Source of the DNA: JBPEWY01 sp965224095
GTDB lineage: Bacteria > Bacteroidota > Bacteroidia > Flavobacteriales > Flavobacteriaceae
DNA: 64,000 bases
NCBI GenBank assembly: GCA_965224095.1
Contig: OZ245039.1
Coordinates: 620,001-684,000, forward strand
Direction: 5' to 3'
The position numbers and the translations under genes were made by a program. The notes beneath the pieces were generated by a model that searched no databases, was not told the origin of the DNA, and worked only from the letters and a program-made list of their open reading frames with translations. Every line of letters begins with the position of its first letter. Position 1 is the stretch's first letter. Below, piece by piece: positions 6,895 to 16,129 of the stretch.

Positions 6895-9800
6895 TCAGTG
6901 GTCAGAACCCGTTGAAAAGATTATTAACTCTTCATTATTTCTACCTGCCAGTATACTTTTGGTATTCCGAATTTTTATGGGACAAAGGTTTTTTACATCT
7001 CCCTTTATAAACAATCCGCTTTTTATTGCAGGTACCGCCTGAAACCGAAAACTGCCATTATTTTTTAATAGCAAGCCATAACCGGCATCATTTCTCGGAG
7101 TCTCTATTTCAGATTGATAGAGATTACCGGCCAGAGCTATATCCTTTAACCCGTCGCCGTCAAAATCATCCAGCACTATCGCATTTACAGATGATAATTG
7201 TGCTTCCACGGGAAGTTTATGAATATCGAAAGTTCCGTCTCCCCTGTTTTCCAGTATTACCGAAGCAAACATGCCCGCCTTTAAATGCAATGCCCCCAGC
7301 AGTTTTTCTTTCCCGTAAACCTCGACCAGTTTTGCCGATCCGAATGCGTTGTAAGTGGGAAATTTTTCTTTGATAAATGGCATTTGATTTGACGAACACT
7401 CCCTCCCCCGTAGAGGAAAAAGCTGTGCGTTGTTATAATACCCTAATACAATATCATTGGTGCCATTATCATCGAAATCATTTGCAAAAACTTCAAAAGG
7501 TTCTTCCGTTGAAGCCTTGTATTTGTAGTTCAACCCGAGGTTTCCAAGCACGTAGTCCATGTCTCCATCCTCATCTAAATCGGCCTTTTCAATGGTATTC
7601 CACCAACCCGCGGTATTGGGCAAAACCGATTTTTTTTGAAATTCTCTTCCATTCCGGTTAAAAAAAGTGATTTCCATCCATTCTCCCGCAATGATCAAAT
7701 CGGTTTGGCCATCTTGATCATAGTCGCTCCAGACCGCATCGGTAACCAGCCCTATATTTTTTAGTTCCGGAATAATGTCCTGTGTAACATCCTTAAAAAA
7801 TCCCTGATGGTTTTCCAAAAGATAACTCCTTCCCGGAAAAGGATATTTTTGGGGTAGTAACCTGGTTCCTACAAACAGATCCAGGTCTCCATCATGGTCG
7901 TAATCAAATGGTTTTACACAACCGCCGCTCGATGTTATTTCCGGCAGCTTTTCATCTTTTCTTGTGAATTTACCCTTGCGATTTATGTACAGCCTATCCT
8001 GATAAAACGCACTATTTGCTTTCCATTCGTTCCCCCCGCTTACCACATAAAGATCAGGGTCGTTGTCATTATCGGCATCAAAAAAAATGGCAGCAACATC
8101 CTCATATTTTTTATCGGATTCCCATAAATGTTCGTTCAACCGACTAAAAGCTCCATCGGGCTGTTGCACATAAAGCGCTGCGGCATATCCTTTGGCACCT
8201 CCCACATAAAAATCTTCCAAACCATCGCCATTTACATCCGTTACGGCCAGGGCAGGCCCGAACTCCGACATTTTATGCGGAAGCAGGCTCTCCAGGCCGT
8301 AATCGTCATAATCATTCTCAAAATGCCTATGCGTTATTCCCGTTTCCTCTGTAATATCTCTAAATAACGGTTTTTCGGTTTTCTTTACAAAAGAACGATC
8401 GGCTAATGCATTATCATAATTCACCTCAATTCGTTGATTTACCCGTACTTCGTGGAGGTATTGTATGTTTCCGTCCGGCCAGCGAACCGTTATTTTTTTA
8501 ATTTTTTCAAGTGCCCCTACTCCTCCGTGAACGATAGAGGGTACCGATGACTGGTACCCGCGCGTCGGATAGTTTTCAAAAATTTGGGTTCCGTTTTTTG
8601 TAATCACCTCAGCACGACATCCTATGCCCCGGGGATTTTTTTTATTTCCCTTAAACTGAAGCTGAATGTAGTTATTAACTGCATTATTTTTTAAAACCGT
8701 TGCTTCCTGATCTACGTTATTCACTACGATATCCAAATCCCCGTCATTATCCAGATCGGCATAGGCCGCTCCATTCGAATAAGTAGCTTCAGTGATTCCC
8801 CATGCTTCGGTGCTATTGGTAAACCTCAGATCGCCCTGGTTTTTGAAGAGGTAGTTAAGGGCTTTTCTTCGAGGTGTTTTTTCTACGAGTTCTTCCACAA
8901 TTTTATTGATGGATTCATTATTATTTCGGGCCTCCGTAATCCTTTGAATCTTATATTTTCTAAAATCGTTATTCCTAAAATCTCTTTTTAAACCATTGGT
9001 AATAAACAGGTCTTTAAAGCCATCGTTGTCGAAATCGGCAAACAAGGGGGCCCAGCTCCAGTCGGTATTAGAAACCCCTGCCAGCTGTGCAATATCGCTA
9101 AAGTGGCGGCCTGTGATATTGCATTGTAAAGCATTAAACATATACTGGTAATGAAATCCATGATTCACGGCATGATTAAAAGCCTGTGGGTTCATACCGC
9201 TCATACTTGTTTTTATTCCGTAATTATCTTCTGCTACCATATCCAGAGAAATAATATCTAAAAGGCCATCATTATTAAAATCGGCTATATCTGTTCCCAT
9301 GGAAAAGTTGGAAGTATGTCCGGTTGCTATTTTTAAGCTTTCCGTAAACGTACCGTTGCCATTGTTAAAATATAAATAGTCGTGTTCTATATAATCATTT
9401 GCCACATATATATCGGGCCATCCGTCATTGTTTAAATCGCCGATGGAAATGCCCAGTCCGAACCCCATTACATTTTGTATTATACCCGCTTTTTTAGATA
9501 CATCTATGAATTTCCCCGAATCGTTTCTAAACAGATGATCTCCGATACGCGGATCTGTTTTCTCTTTAAACCGTTCAGGGTTATTAGTAAGGATAGGGTT
9601 TACATTGTGGTTTAACAGATACATATCCAAATCGCCGTCCCGATCGTAGTCAAAGAATGCTGCCTGTGTGCTATATCCTGAAAAATTAAGCCCGTATTGC
9701 GCAGCCCGTTCGGTAAACGTTCCATTCTTATTATTGATAAAGAGTTCATTTTGTCTGTTTTCGGCCTTTCCCTTTCCCGATTTACATACATAGATATCCA

Positions 9801-10200
9801 ACCATCCGTCGGCATTAATATCTACCATAGTAACTCCGGTGGTCCAACCAAACGATCCCTGCGTTCCTGACCTGTCGGTACGATCTTCAAATGTAAAATC
9901 ACCCTTATTGATATAGAGTTTATTTTCCTTAAGATTGGAAGTAAAGTAAATGTCGGGTAAGCCATCGTTATTTACATCTCCTACGGCCACACCCCCGCCG
10001 TTGTAAAAGTACTCGTATACCATACTGTTCATCCTGCTGCTTTCCGGGATCTCATTTCTAAAAGTTATTCCCGAATGTGAAGGCGCTATTTCGGAAAAGA
10101 GGGGTTCCGGTTGTTTTTCGGATAAATTCACTGCGGTTTTATCCTTACAGGAAAAAAAAACTACAATCAGAATGTACAATGCAACGGCGCGTGTTTTCAT
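6895..10200 (-). CDS. FG-GAP/VCBS and ASPIC/UnbV repeat lipoprotein
   Basis: A 1,101-residue lipoprotein. The ATG at 10200 gives the signal MKTRAVALYILIVVFFSC with Cys18. It carries 14 calcium-loop repeats of the D-x-N/D-x-DG-x-x-D type: seven before and seven after a central ASPIC/UnbV domain at about 520-610 (GIGCRAEV, then YQSSVPSIVHGG, then VRWPDG). This predicts two beta-propellers with a module between them. Such proteins are frequent partners of SusC/SusD pairs and probably bind or process glycans or glycoproteins at the surface. It follows susD on the same strand, separated by a terminator-like hairpin, so its expression may be reduced relative to susCD. Confidence 0.85.
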   Translation of the reverse strand: MKTRAVALYILIVVFFSCKDKTAVNLSEKQPEPLFSEIAPSHSGITFRNEIPESSRMNSMVYEYFYNGGGVAVGDVNNDGLPDIYFTSNLKENKLYINKGDFTFEDRTDRSGTQGSFGWTTGVTMVDINADGWLDIYVCKSGKGKAENRQNELFINNKNGTFTERAAQYGLNFSGYSTQAAFFDYDRDGDLDMYLLNHNVNPILTNNPERFKEKTDPRIGDHLFRNDSGKFIDVSKKAGIIQNVMGFGLGISIGDLNNDGWPDIYVANDYIEHDYLYFNNGNGTFTESLKIATGHTSNFSMGTDIADFNNDGLLDIISLDMVAEDNYGIKTSMSGMNPQAFNHAVNHGFHYQYMFNALQCNITGRHFSDIAQLAGVSNTDWSWAPLFADFDNDGFKDLFITNGLKRDFRNNDFRKYKIQRITEARNNNESINKIVEELVEKTPRRKALNYLFKNQGDLRFTNSTEAWGITEATYSNGAAYADLDNDGDLDIVVNNVDQEATVLKNNAVNNYIQLQFKGNKKNPRGIGCRAEVITKNGTQIFENYPTRGYQSSVPSIVHGGVGALEKIKKITVRWPDGNIQYLHEVRVNQRIEVNYDNALADRSFVKKTEKPLFRDITEETGITHRHFENDYDDYGLESLLPHKMSEFGPALAVTDVNGDGLEDFYVGGAKGYAAALYVQQPDGAFSRLNEHLWESDKKYEDVAAIFFDADNDNDPDLYVVSGGNEWKANSAFYQDRLYINRKGKFTRKDEKLPEITSSGGCVKPFDYDHDGDLDLFVGTRLLPQKYPFPGRSYLLENHQGFFKDVTQDIIPELKNIGLVTDAVWSDYDQDGQTDLIIAGEWMEITFFNRNGREFQKKSVLPNTAGWWNTIEKADLDEDGDMDYVLGNLGLNYKYKASTEEPFEVFANDFDDNGTNDIVLGYYNNAQLFPLRGRECSSNQMPFIKEKFPTYNAFGSAKLVEVYGKEKLLGALHLKAGMFASVILENRGDGTFDIHKLPVEAQLSSVNAIVLDDFDGDGLKDIALAGNLYQSEIETPRNDAGYGLLLKNNGSFRFQAVPAIKSGLFIKGDVKNLCPIKIRNTKSILAGRNNEELIIFSTGSDH

Positions 10201-10235
10201 AATTATATAAACCAATATCTTCCTATAAAACAAAA

Positions 10236-10265
10236 ACACCTAAAGATACGGATATCTTTAGGTGT
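10236..10265 (-). terminator. Hairpin with U-run between susD and FG-GAP gene
   Basis: ACACCTAAAGATA (10236-10248) pairs perfectly with TATCTTTAGGTGT (10253-10265) around a 4-base loop. Read on the - strand the 13-bp stem is followed by TTTTTG, as in a factor-independent terminator. It stands 42 bp after the susD stop and 36 bp before the next gene's start, so it may be a partial terminator within the transcript. The stem has few G-C pairs. Confidence 0.65.
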
Positions 10266-10306
10266 TACATCCAAGCTTAATTTAAACCTACCATAATGAG
10301 AAACAA

Positions 10307-11833
10307 TTACCAGCCCGGATTCTGATCCAGGTTTTTATTTGTATTAATATCCTGTAAAGGGATAGGGAATATAATATGCTTATCTTCAAAATTCTCGGCA
10401 AACGGTTTGTCGTGATCTTCAAGCGTAGTTTTAATTGATTCGGTTGCTGTATTACCGCGTTGCCACCTATAGAGATCAAACCACCGGATACCAAACTCCA
10501 TAGCGAGTTCCACCGGTCTTTCATGATGTCTGATGTGGGTTCTCAGTTCGCTTTGTGTCATAGAACCCAAAGCAATTGGAGCCGCTTTACCCCGCTCGCG
10601 AACTTTATTTACTTCGGTGATGGCCTCATCGGTTTTTCCATTTTCATTTAAAGCCTCGGCATACATGAGAAGTACATCGGCAAACCGGATAAGCGTAATA
10701 TTGGTTCCGTTATAAAAATTGGTATCCTCGTTAAACGCATATTTTTTAAAGTACTTGGGGTGATTTAAATCGGCTGCCACATCGCTGTACATTCTATCGG
10801 TGTCGTCGGCCATACTGTACATTTCCGAATTAGGATCATCAAAAAAGATACTTTCATACACGCGTTCACTGATCTCTCCGCCCGCAGTCAGATCGGTTTT
10901 CATTTCTTCCACTAACCATTCGGAAGGATAAAACAATTCCCATCCACCAAACGCATACGGTGAAATTTCAAAATTGAATACCTGTCGTTCGTCATTTCCG
11001 TTAGAGCGATCTCCGCTAAACTGTATTTCAAAAATACTCTCGGTTCCGTTTTCTCCATTTCCATTAAAATTATCGGCATAATTGGGCAACAGTGCATATC
11101 CCATACCTGCCACCTCCGCCAGCTTTGTTTCGGCCTGCGTCCATTTTTCCTGAAATAAATACGCTTTTCCCAGTAATGCTTTCGCCGCTCCCCGGGTTGC
11201 ACGTCCTTTCCATTCGGAAGAATGTGTTTCCAGTAAACCCGCTTCGGCATCGGTAAGATCGCCTTCAATTTGTGTCCAAATTTCAGAAGGGGAAGCCTGA
11301 GCGGGAAATAATTTATCCAGGTCTTTTACGTACTGAGTAACCAAAGGAACATTTTCAAAACCAGTTACTAACCAGAAGTAATACAGTGCTCTTAAAAATT
11401 TAGCCTCACCCACAATAACATTTTTGGTTTCTGCCGAAAGGTTATCCATGGCAGGCACCTGTTCTATAATCTGATTTGCCCTGCCTATACCTGCATAACA
11501 GCTTCTCCAAATATTAAACGGTCCGCTCTCTTCGGTGGTATTGGTAAAACTGGCTATTGCCCGCCCATAGGTTTCTCCCGAATTATTAAAAATATCATCT
11601 CCCTTATAGGCCATTGTGGTGTATACTTCCTCAAAGAACGTCCACTTACTGCCATCATATCCCTGTAGTGCAGCATAAGCCGCCGTTAGGGCCTGTAATG
11701 CGTGTTCTTCGGTTTGCCAGAAACTGGAATCTGTTAATATTTCCTTATTGGGAACATCGATGAAATCGTCACTACACGAGTTCAGCCCCCCTATTGAAAA
11801 TACGATTAGTAAAATATAGCTATACTTCTTCAT
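10307..11833 (-). CDS. susD: SusD/RagB-type nutrient-binding lipoprotein
   Basis: A 508-residue outer-membrane lipoprotein. The ATG at 11833 gives a signal ending LNSC, followed by SDDFIDVPNKE, the typical SusD N-terminus. The early segment YAALQGYDGSKW and the repeated helical hairpins (AKALLGKAYLFQEKWTQAETKLAEV near 215-240; ADVLLMYAEALNE near 390) are TPR-like elements of the fold. The end ...LQDINTNKNLDQNPGW is the characteristic SusD C-terminus. It acts as the lid that captures oligosaccharide for the SusC channel encoded just upstream. Upstream in-frame Met codons (11851, 11860) are possible but push the signal inward. The genetic context suggests galactose-containing glycans. Confidence 0.93.
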   Translation of the reverse strand: MKKYSYILLIVFSIGGLNSCSDDFIDVPNKEILTDSSFWQTEEHALQALTAAYAALQGYDGSKWTFFEEVYTTMAYKGDDIFNNSGETYGRAIASFTNTTEESGPFNIWRSCYAGIGRANQIIEQVPAMDNLSAETKNVIVGEAKFLRALYYFWLVTGFENVPLVTQYVKDLDKLFPAQASPSEIWTQIEGDLTDAEAGLLETHSSEWKGRATRGAAKALLGKAYLFQEKWTQAETKLAEVAGMGYALLPNYADNFNGNGENGTESIFEIQFSGDRSNGNDERQVFNFEISPYAFGGWELFYPSEWLVEEMKTDLTAGGEISERVYESIFFDDPNSEMYSMADDTDRMYSDVAADLNHPKYFKKYAFNEDTNFYNGTNITLIRFADVLLMYAEALNENGKTDEAITEVNKVRERGKAAPIALGSMTQSELRTHIRHHERPVELAMEFGIRWFDLYRWQRGNTATESIKTTLEDHDKPFAENFEDKHIIFPIPLQDINTNKNLDQNPGW

Positions 11834-11865
11834 TACTGGTAATTTTATCATATTATACATGGTTA

Positions 11866-14800
11866 TCACATTGAGAGGTTAATTCCAAACACAAAAGATT
11901 TTGTGAGCGGGTAAAATCCGCGATCCACTCCCCTGGTAAAAGTTCCTCCATTTGCCAATCCGGGATCAAATCCGGAATAATCGGTAATGGTGAACAGATT
12001 ATTTGCCGTAAAAAATACTCGCGCCCGATCAACCGATATTTTATTCATAACCGACGATGGCAGCGTATATCCGATCTGCAAGTTTTTTAATCGCAGGTAC
12101 GAACCGTCTTCCAGAAAATAGCTGGAGGGGCGGATATTATTATTGGGATCTCCAAATACATTTCGAGGAATAGAAGACCCTGTGTTATCCGGACTCCAGG
12201 CATTGATCAGATCGGCCGACATATTCTGACGATCCGTACGATAAAACCACATTTTGGCTCCGTTGTAAATTTTATTTCCGCTTACTCCCTGGAAAAATAG
12301 GCTTACATCAAAATTTTTATAGGTAGCATTCAGGTTAAGTCCGTATTCAAAATCGGGAAGGCCGCTTCCCATAAATTGTTTGTCGTCATCACCCAGAACT
12401 CCGTCTCCATTAGTATCTACAAATCTTATATCTCCCGGAGATGCAGTGGGTTGTACCCCGTGAGCATCTATTTCCGCCTGACTTTGGAATATCCCATCTG
12501 CCCTGTATAAATAAAACCTGCCTATCTCCCCGCCTACCTCCGTACGGGTAGTAGGGAAATTATTGAATTCTATAAAACCGTCGGTAAAAGATTCATCGGC
12601 AAACCCTAATTTGGTTACTTTATTTTCGGAGGCACTGATATTAGCCGTAATATCAAACGAAAAATCTTCTGTTGCTACCGGAGCGTATTTAACAGATGCT
12701 TCCCAGCCCTTATTTTCCAGATTTCCTCCATTGGTTAATGGATTGCTGGTTACTCCCGATGTTGATGGTACGGGTACAAAAACCAGCATATCTTTGGTTT
12801 TGGCATCGAAATAATCAAAGGTTAGCCGAATCCGGTTTTCCAGAAAGCCCATATCTACCCCAACATTAGTGGTTGCGGTTTCTTCCCAGCGTATATCAGG
12901 TGTTGGAAGAGAAGTACTTATTGCCCCAACAAGCACTCCCTGACTAATTCCCTCTCCAAACGGGTAATTAAGCTGAGCGCCTCCGGTGCTGATTCTCGAT
13001 AAAAACAAATGTTCTCCGATAAGTTGATTCCCCAGGGTTCCATAACTAAATCTGGGTTTCAGCTGGCTTATGAAATCCGAGTTAAAAAAGTCTTCATTGT
13101 GTACTGCCCAACCAAGCGATACGGAATAAAAATCTCCATATTTGTTTTCTTCCCCGAAACGCGAAGAACCATCTCTTCTAATGCTTCCCTGCACATAATA
13201 CCTATTGGCAAAATCGTAAGTTACCCTGCCAAAATAGGATTGCAATGTATTGGTGGAGTTAAAACCAAAAGCCGATTCGTTTCCAATACCCGCACTAAGT
13301 GCCAATAATTCGCTTGAAGACAATTGATTATTGGTAGCGCCTACCGATCGAAATTCACTTTTTTCTCTGGAAATACCCACCATGATATCCAGGTCGTGAT
13401 CACCAAAGGTTTTGCTGTAATTTAAAAGATTGTTTAGTGTCCATTCATTGGTTCGGGATCTTCCTTCCGAGAGGAAGGGATTTTCGTTAACTGCCTGTTG
13501 ACCAAAATTATACTGCGGTAAAAAATAACTGCTATGTGTATTTTCTACATTAGCACCGTACTGAAACCGATAGGTTAAACCCTCTATGATTTTGAGATCT
13601 GCCGAAATGTTAAACTGCATATAATCGTCCTGATCTCTATCATCTTCCAAAGAACGTTGTCCAACCGGATTTCCCGAACCAAGTTCACTGGGAGGTACTG
13701 CAAACCCATTCGGTGATGCAGCGTCGTAAATCAACTTATGAGGAAGTTGCGCATAGATGTCTAAAAAAGGTGAGAAACTGGCGTTCCCCCCTCCTATCGG
13801 TTCAAAAATATTGGCAGAATTCTCCCGGGTATATGAAAGTCCCGGTGAAATTTTTAATCGGTCGTCAAACAATTTGAAATCCAGGTTTAGCCTTGTACTT
13901 AACCTTTCAAAATCGGTATTGATAACCGTTCCCGAATTTTTAAAATACCCGGCCGAGAAACTATAGGTCATCTTTTCGGCACCGCCCGAAATACCGATAT
14001 CGTGTTTTTGTTCAAAGGCATTTTTAATAAACGCATCTGCCCAATCCGAATCGGCATACGATAGTCCATTAGTTAAATACGGGGCGGGTGTAATACCTGC
14101 ATTGTTATAGGCTTCCAGTTTTATTTGATTGTGCTGATCTCTGTTGGCTATATTAATATCGTTGGTAATCGTATGTGTGCTCACATAAGAATTCAGCGTT
14201 ATTTTAGGAGTTCCCGTTTTACCGCGCCGGGTAGTAACTATAACCACTCCATTGGAGGCTCTGGACCCATAAATAGTGGCCGCAGAAGCATCTTTAAGAA
14301 TACTGATGTTTTCAATATCTGCGGGGTTTATGTAAGACAGATCTCCGGGGATACCGTCGATAACAAATAATGGATTATTATTCCCTATGGTTCCCAATCC
14401 TCTAACGCGAATAACAGGAGTGCTCCCGGGAGCACCGGATGCTACGGAAACATTTAATCCGGCTACCTGTCCCTGCATAGATGTAGCCAGATCTGCCGTT
14501 GGGATTTTCTGGATTTCCGCAATATCAACGGAAGTAATTGCCGCCGTGAGCTCTTCCTTCCGCTGTGTACCATATCCAACCAGTACCACCTCATCCAGGC
14601 TTTGAGCGTCTTCTTCCATTACTACATTAATAGTAGTGCGGTTTCCCACCGCTATTTCTTTGGTAAGAAAGCCTAAATACCTGAATACGAGTGTATCTTC
14701 ACTTCCCGCTTCTATGGAGTAATTCCCATCAAAATCGGTTTGTGTTCCCTTTGTCTGATCTCCTTTAATAGTAATGGTAGCCCCTGCCAGGGGTACTCCG

Positions 14801-14940
14801 CTATTATCGGTGACATTTCCTACAACCACTTGGCTCTGAGCATGGGTTTTATAGGTCAACCCCAATACCAGGGTTATATACAAAATGGTGTGTGCAACCC
14901 GGTTAAAACAAGTTCTTAATCTCGATTTTTCTGTTCCCAT
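11866..14940 (-). CDS. susC: SusC/RagA-type TonB-dependent transporter
   Basis: A 1,024-residue TonB-linked outer-membrane channel. The ATG at 14940 gives a long signal ending THAQS. The carboxypeptidase-regulatory-like domain (about 40-115, VGNVTDNSGVPLAGATITIKG) is followed by SLDEVVLVGYGTQRKEE (the TonB-box region) and a plug domain (IQKIPTADLATSMQGQVAGL, IRVRGLGTIGNNNPLFVIDG, ASAATIYGSRASNGVVIVTT). The rest is a 22-strand barrel ending FVFGINLSM, with a terminal aromatic/hydrophobic pattern. The stop lies 32 bp before the preferred susD start, so the pair is co-transcribed. It diverges from the GntR-type regulator, with 177 bp between their starts. Confidence 0.95.
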   Translation of the reverse strand: MGTEKSRLRTCFNRVAHTILYITLVLGLTYKTHAQSQVVVGNVTDNSGVPLAGATITIKGDQTKGTQTDFDGNYSIEAGSEDTLVFRYLGFLTKEIAVGNRTTINVVMEEDAQSLDEVVLVGYGTQRKEELTAAITSVDIAEIQKIPTADLATSMQGQVAGLNVSVASGAPGSTPVIRVRGLGTIGNNNPLFVIDGIPGDLSYINPADIENISILKDASAATIYGSRASNGVVIVTTRRGKTGTPKITLNSYVSTHTITNDINIANRDQHNQIKLEAYNNAGITPAPYLTNGLSYADSDWADAFIKNAFEQKHDIGISGGAEKMTYSFSAGYFKNSGTVINTDFERLSTRLNLDFKLFDDRLKISPGLSYTRENSANIFEPIGGGNASFSPFLDIYAQLPHKLIYDAASPNGFAVPPSELGSGNPVGQRSLEDDRDQDDYMQFNISADLKIIEGLTYRFQYGANVENTHSSYFLPQYNFGQQAVNENPFLSEGRSRTNEWTLNNLLNYSKTFGDHDLDIMVGISREKSEFRSVGATNNQLSSSELLALSAGIGNESAFGFNSTNTLQSYFGRVTYDFANRYYVQGSIRRDGSSRFGEENKYGDFYSVSLGWAVHNEDFFNSDFISQLKPRFSYGTLGNQLIGEHLFLSRISTGGAQLNYPFGEGISQGVLVGAISTSLPTPDIRWEETATTNVGVDMGFLENRIRLTFDYFDAKTKDMLVFVPVPSTSGVTSNPLTNGGNLENKGWEASVKYAPVATEDFSFDITANISASENKVTKLGFADESFTDGFIEFNNFPTTRTEVGGEIGRFYLYRADGIFQSQAEIDAHGVQPTASPGDIRFVDTNGDGVLGDDDKQFMGSGLPDFEYGLNLNATYKNFDVSLFFQGVSGNKIYNGAKMWFYRTDRQNMSADLINAWSPDNTGSSIPRNVFGDPNNNIRPSSYFLEDGSYLRLKNLQIGYTLPSSVMNKISVDRARVFFTANNLFTITDYSGFDPGLANGGTFTRGVDRGFYPLTKSFVFGINLSM

Positions 14941-15066
14941 ATTTACTGTAAAATTTGTTGGTAAATGCAATATTTATTGGTCTTTTGGGAGAACCGCAAC
15001 ACATTACATGGTTCTGCGACTGCGGAAAATCCTATGGCTAATATAAAAGGTCAGTTTAAAAAAACC

Positions 15067-15084
15067 AACTAGTACCTACCAGTT
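15067..15084. promoter_or_regulatory. Candidate regulator operator
   Basis: AACTAGTACCTACCAGTT is an imperfect palindrome: each 9-base half matches the other's complement at 7 of 9 positions. It overlaps the -33 box of the regulator's own promoter in the gap between the divergent susC and regulator genes. A repressor of the GntR type would be expected to bind such a site. That this is the operator is inferred. Confidence 0.4.
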
Positions 15085-15112
15085 TGTTTTTTGAAAATAA
15101 ATTATATATTTG
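15083..15112 (+). promoter_or_regulatory. Promoter of the galactoside operon
   Basis: TTTG (15083-15086) and TATATTTG (15105-15112) match the Bacteroidota -33 TTTG and -7 TAnnTTTG boxes with an 18-bp gap. The ATG of the regulator gene begins 6 bp after the -7 box. Transcription would therefore start at or next to the start codon and give a nearly leaderless mRNA. Confidence 0.5.
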
Positions 15113-15117
15113 TCATC

Positions 15118-16116
15118 ATGGGTATTATTAAAATCGATAATAATTTGGGTGTTCCCAAATACAAACAAATCATCAGTTGTATAGAGGAAGCCGTTTTAAA
15201 TGGGGTAGTCAAAAAGGATGATAAACTGCCCTCCGTAAACAGTATTAAAAATGCGTTCTCTATCTCAAGAGATACCGTTCTTCTGGCCTATAATGAACTG
15301 AAAGCCCGGGGCATTGTCAAATCTTTTCCCGGAAAAGGTTATTATATTAAAAGTGAAAATATCCAGGTTGTTCAAAAAATATTTGTGCTTTTTGACGAGC
15401 TAAATATTTTTAAAGAAGATTTATACAATTCCTTTTTAAACAATCTGGGAGATCATGTGGAAGTCGATATTTATTTCCATCACTTTAATCCGGATGTTTT
15501 CAGCAAGCTTATCTACGATAATATTGGAAATTATAACTACTATATTATCATGCCGGCTAATTTACCTCATACAGAAATTGTTATTGAAAAGCTACCTCAG
15601 GATAAAGTATATATTCTGGATCAAACGCGAAAAGAACTTTCGCAATATCCTGCTATTTATCAGAATTTCGAGAAAGATATTTTTTCCAGATTGGCAGAGG
15701 CCGCACAGGGTTTAAAGAGATATCGTCGTCTTATTTTAGTATTTGATCCTTACAAACAACCACAGGGGATGCTTAAAGGCTTTAATGCTTTCTGTAAAAT
15801 GTACGGTTTTAGTCATGCGGTTATAGATACTTTAAGCCATGTAATTCCTGTTTCAGGGGAAGTATATATTGTTCCGGACGACAGAAACCTAATTCTTATC
15901 ATCAAAAAGATTAAGGAAACGACATTAAGAATATCAAAAGACGTAGGAATTATTTCGTATAACGACACGCTGCTAAAGGAAATCGTAGAAGGAGGTATTA
16001 CCACAATTTCTACCGATTTTAAGGCTATGGGAGCGCGTCTGGCACAAATGATCACGAATAAAGAACAAACAAAAATCGAAAACATCAGTAAGCTGTTTTT
16101 AAGAAACTCACTGTAA
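15118..16116 (+). CDS. GntR-type regulator with LacI-like sensor domain
   Basis: A 332-residue hybrid transcription factor. Residues 14-78 form a GntR winged helix-turn-helix (YKQIISCIEEAVLNGVVKKDDKLPS, then FSISRDTVLLAYNELKARGIV and PGKGYYI). Residues about 82-332 resemble the periplasmic-binding-protein-like sensor of LacI/GalR proteins, including GEVYIVPDD and the closing VGIISYNDTLLKEIVEGGITTISTDFKAMG. This combination is common in Bacteroidota sugar loci and typically senses a sugar or sugar phosphate. It is the first gene of the + strand operon (14 bp to the epimerase) and diverges from susCD, so it probably controls both. The first ATG of the conserved domain is used as start; nine upstream codons are in frame. 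Confidence 0.85.
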   Translation: MGIIKIDNNLGVPKYKQIISCIEEAVLNGVVKKDDKLPSVNSIKNAFSISRDTVLLAYNELKARGIVKSFPGKGYYIKSENIQVVQKIFVLFDELNIFKEDLYNSFLNNLGDHVEVDIYFHHFNPDVFSKLIYDNIGNYNYYIIMPANLPHTEIVIEKLPQDKVYILDQTRKELSQYPAIYQNFEKDIFSRLAEAAQGLKRYRRLILVFDPYKQPQGMLKGFNAFCKMYGFSHAVIDTLSHVIPVSGEVYIVPDDRNLILIIKKIKETTLRISKDVGIISYNDTLLKEIVEGGITTISTDFKAMGARLAQMITNKEQTKIENISKLFLRNSL

Positions 16117-16129
16117 TCATTCTTTAATT

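Noticed and set aside
7026..8367. Several + strand frames inside the FG-GAP gene
   Set aside because: They are shadows of the repetitive Asp/Gly-rich coding sequence on the - strand, with no recognisable domains.
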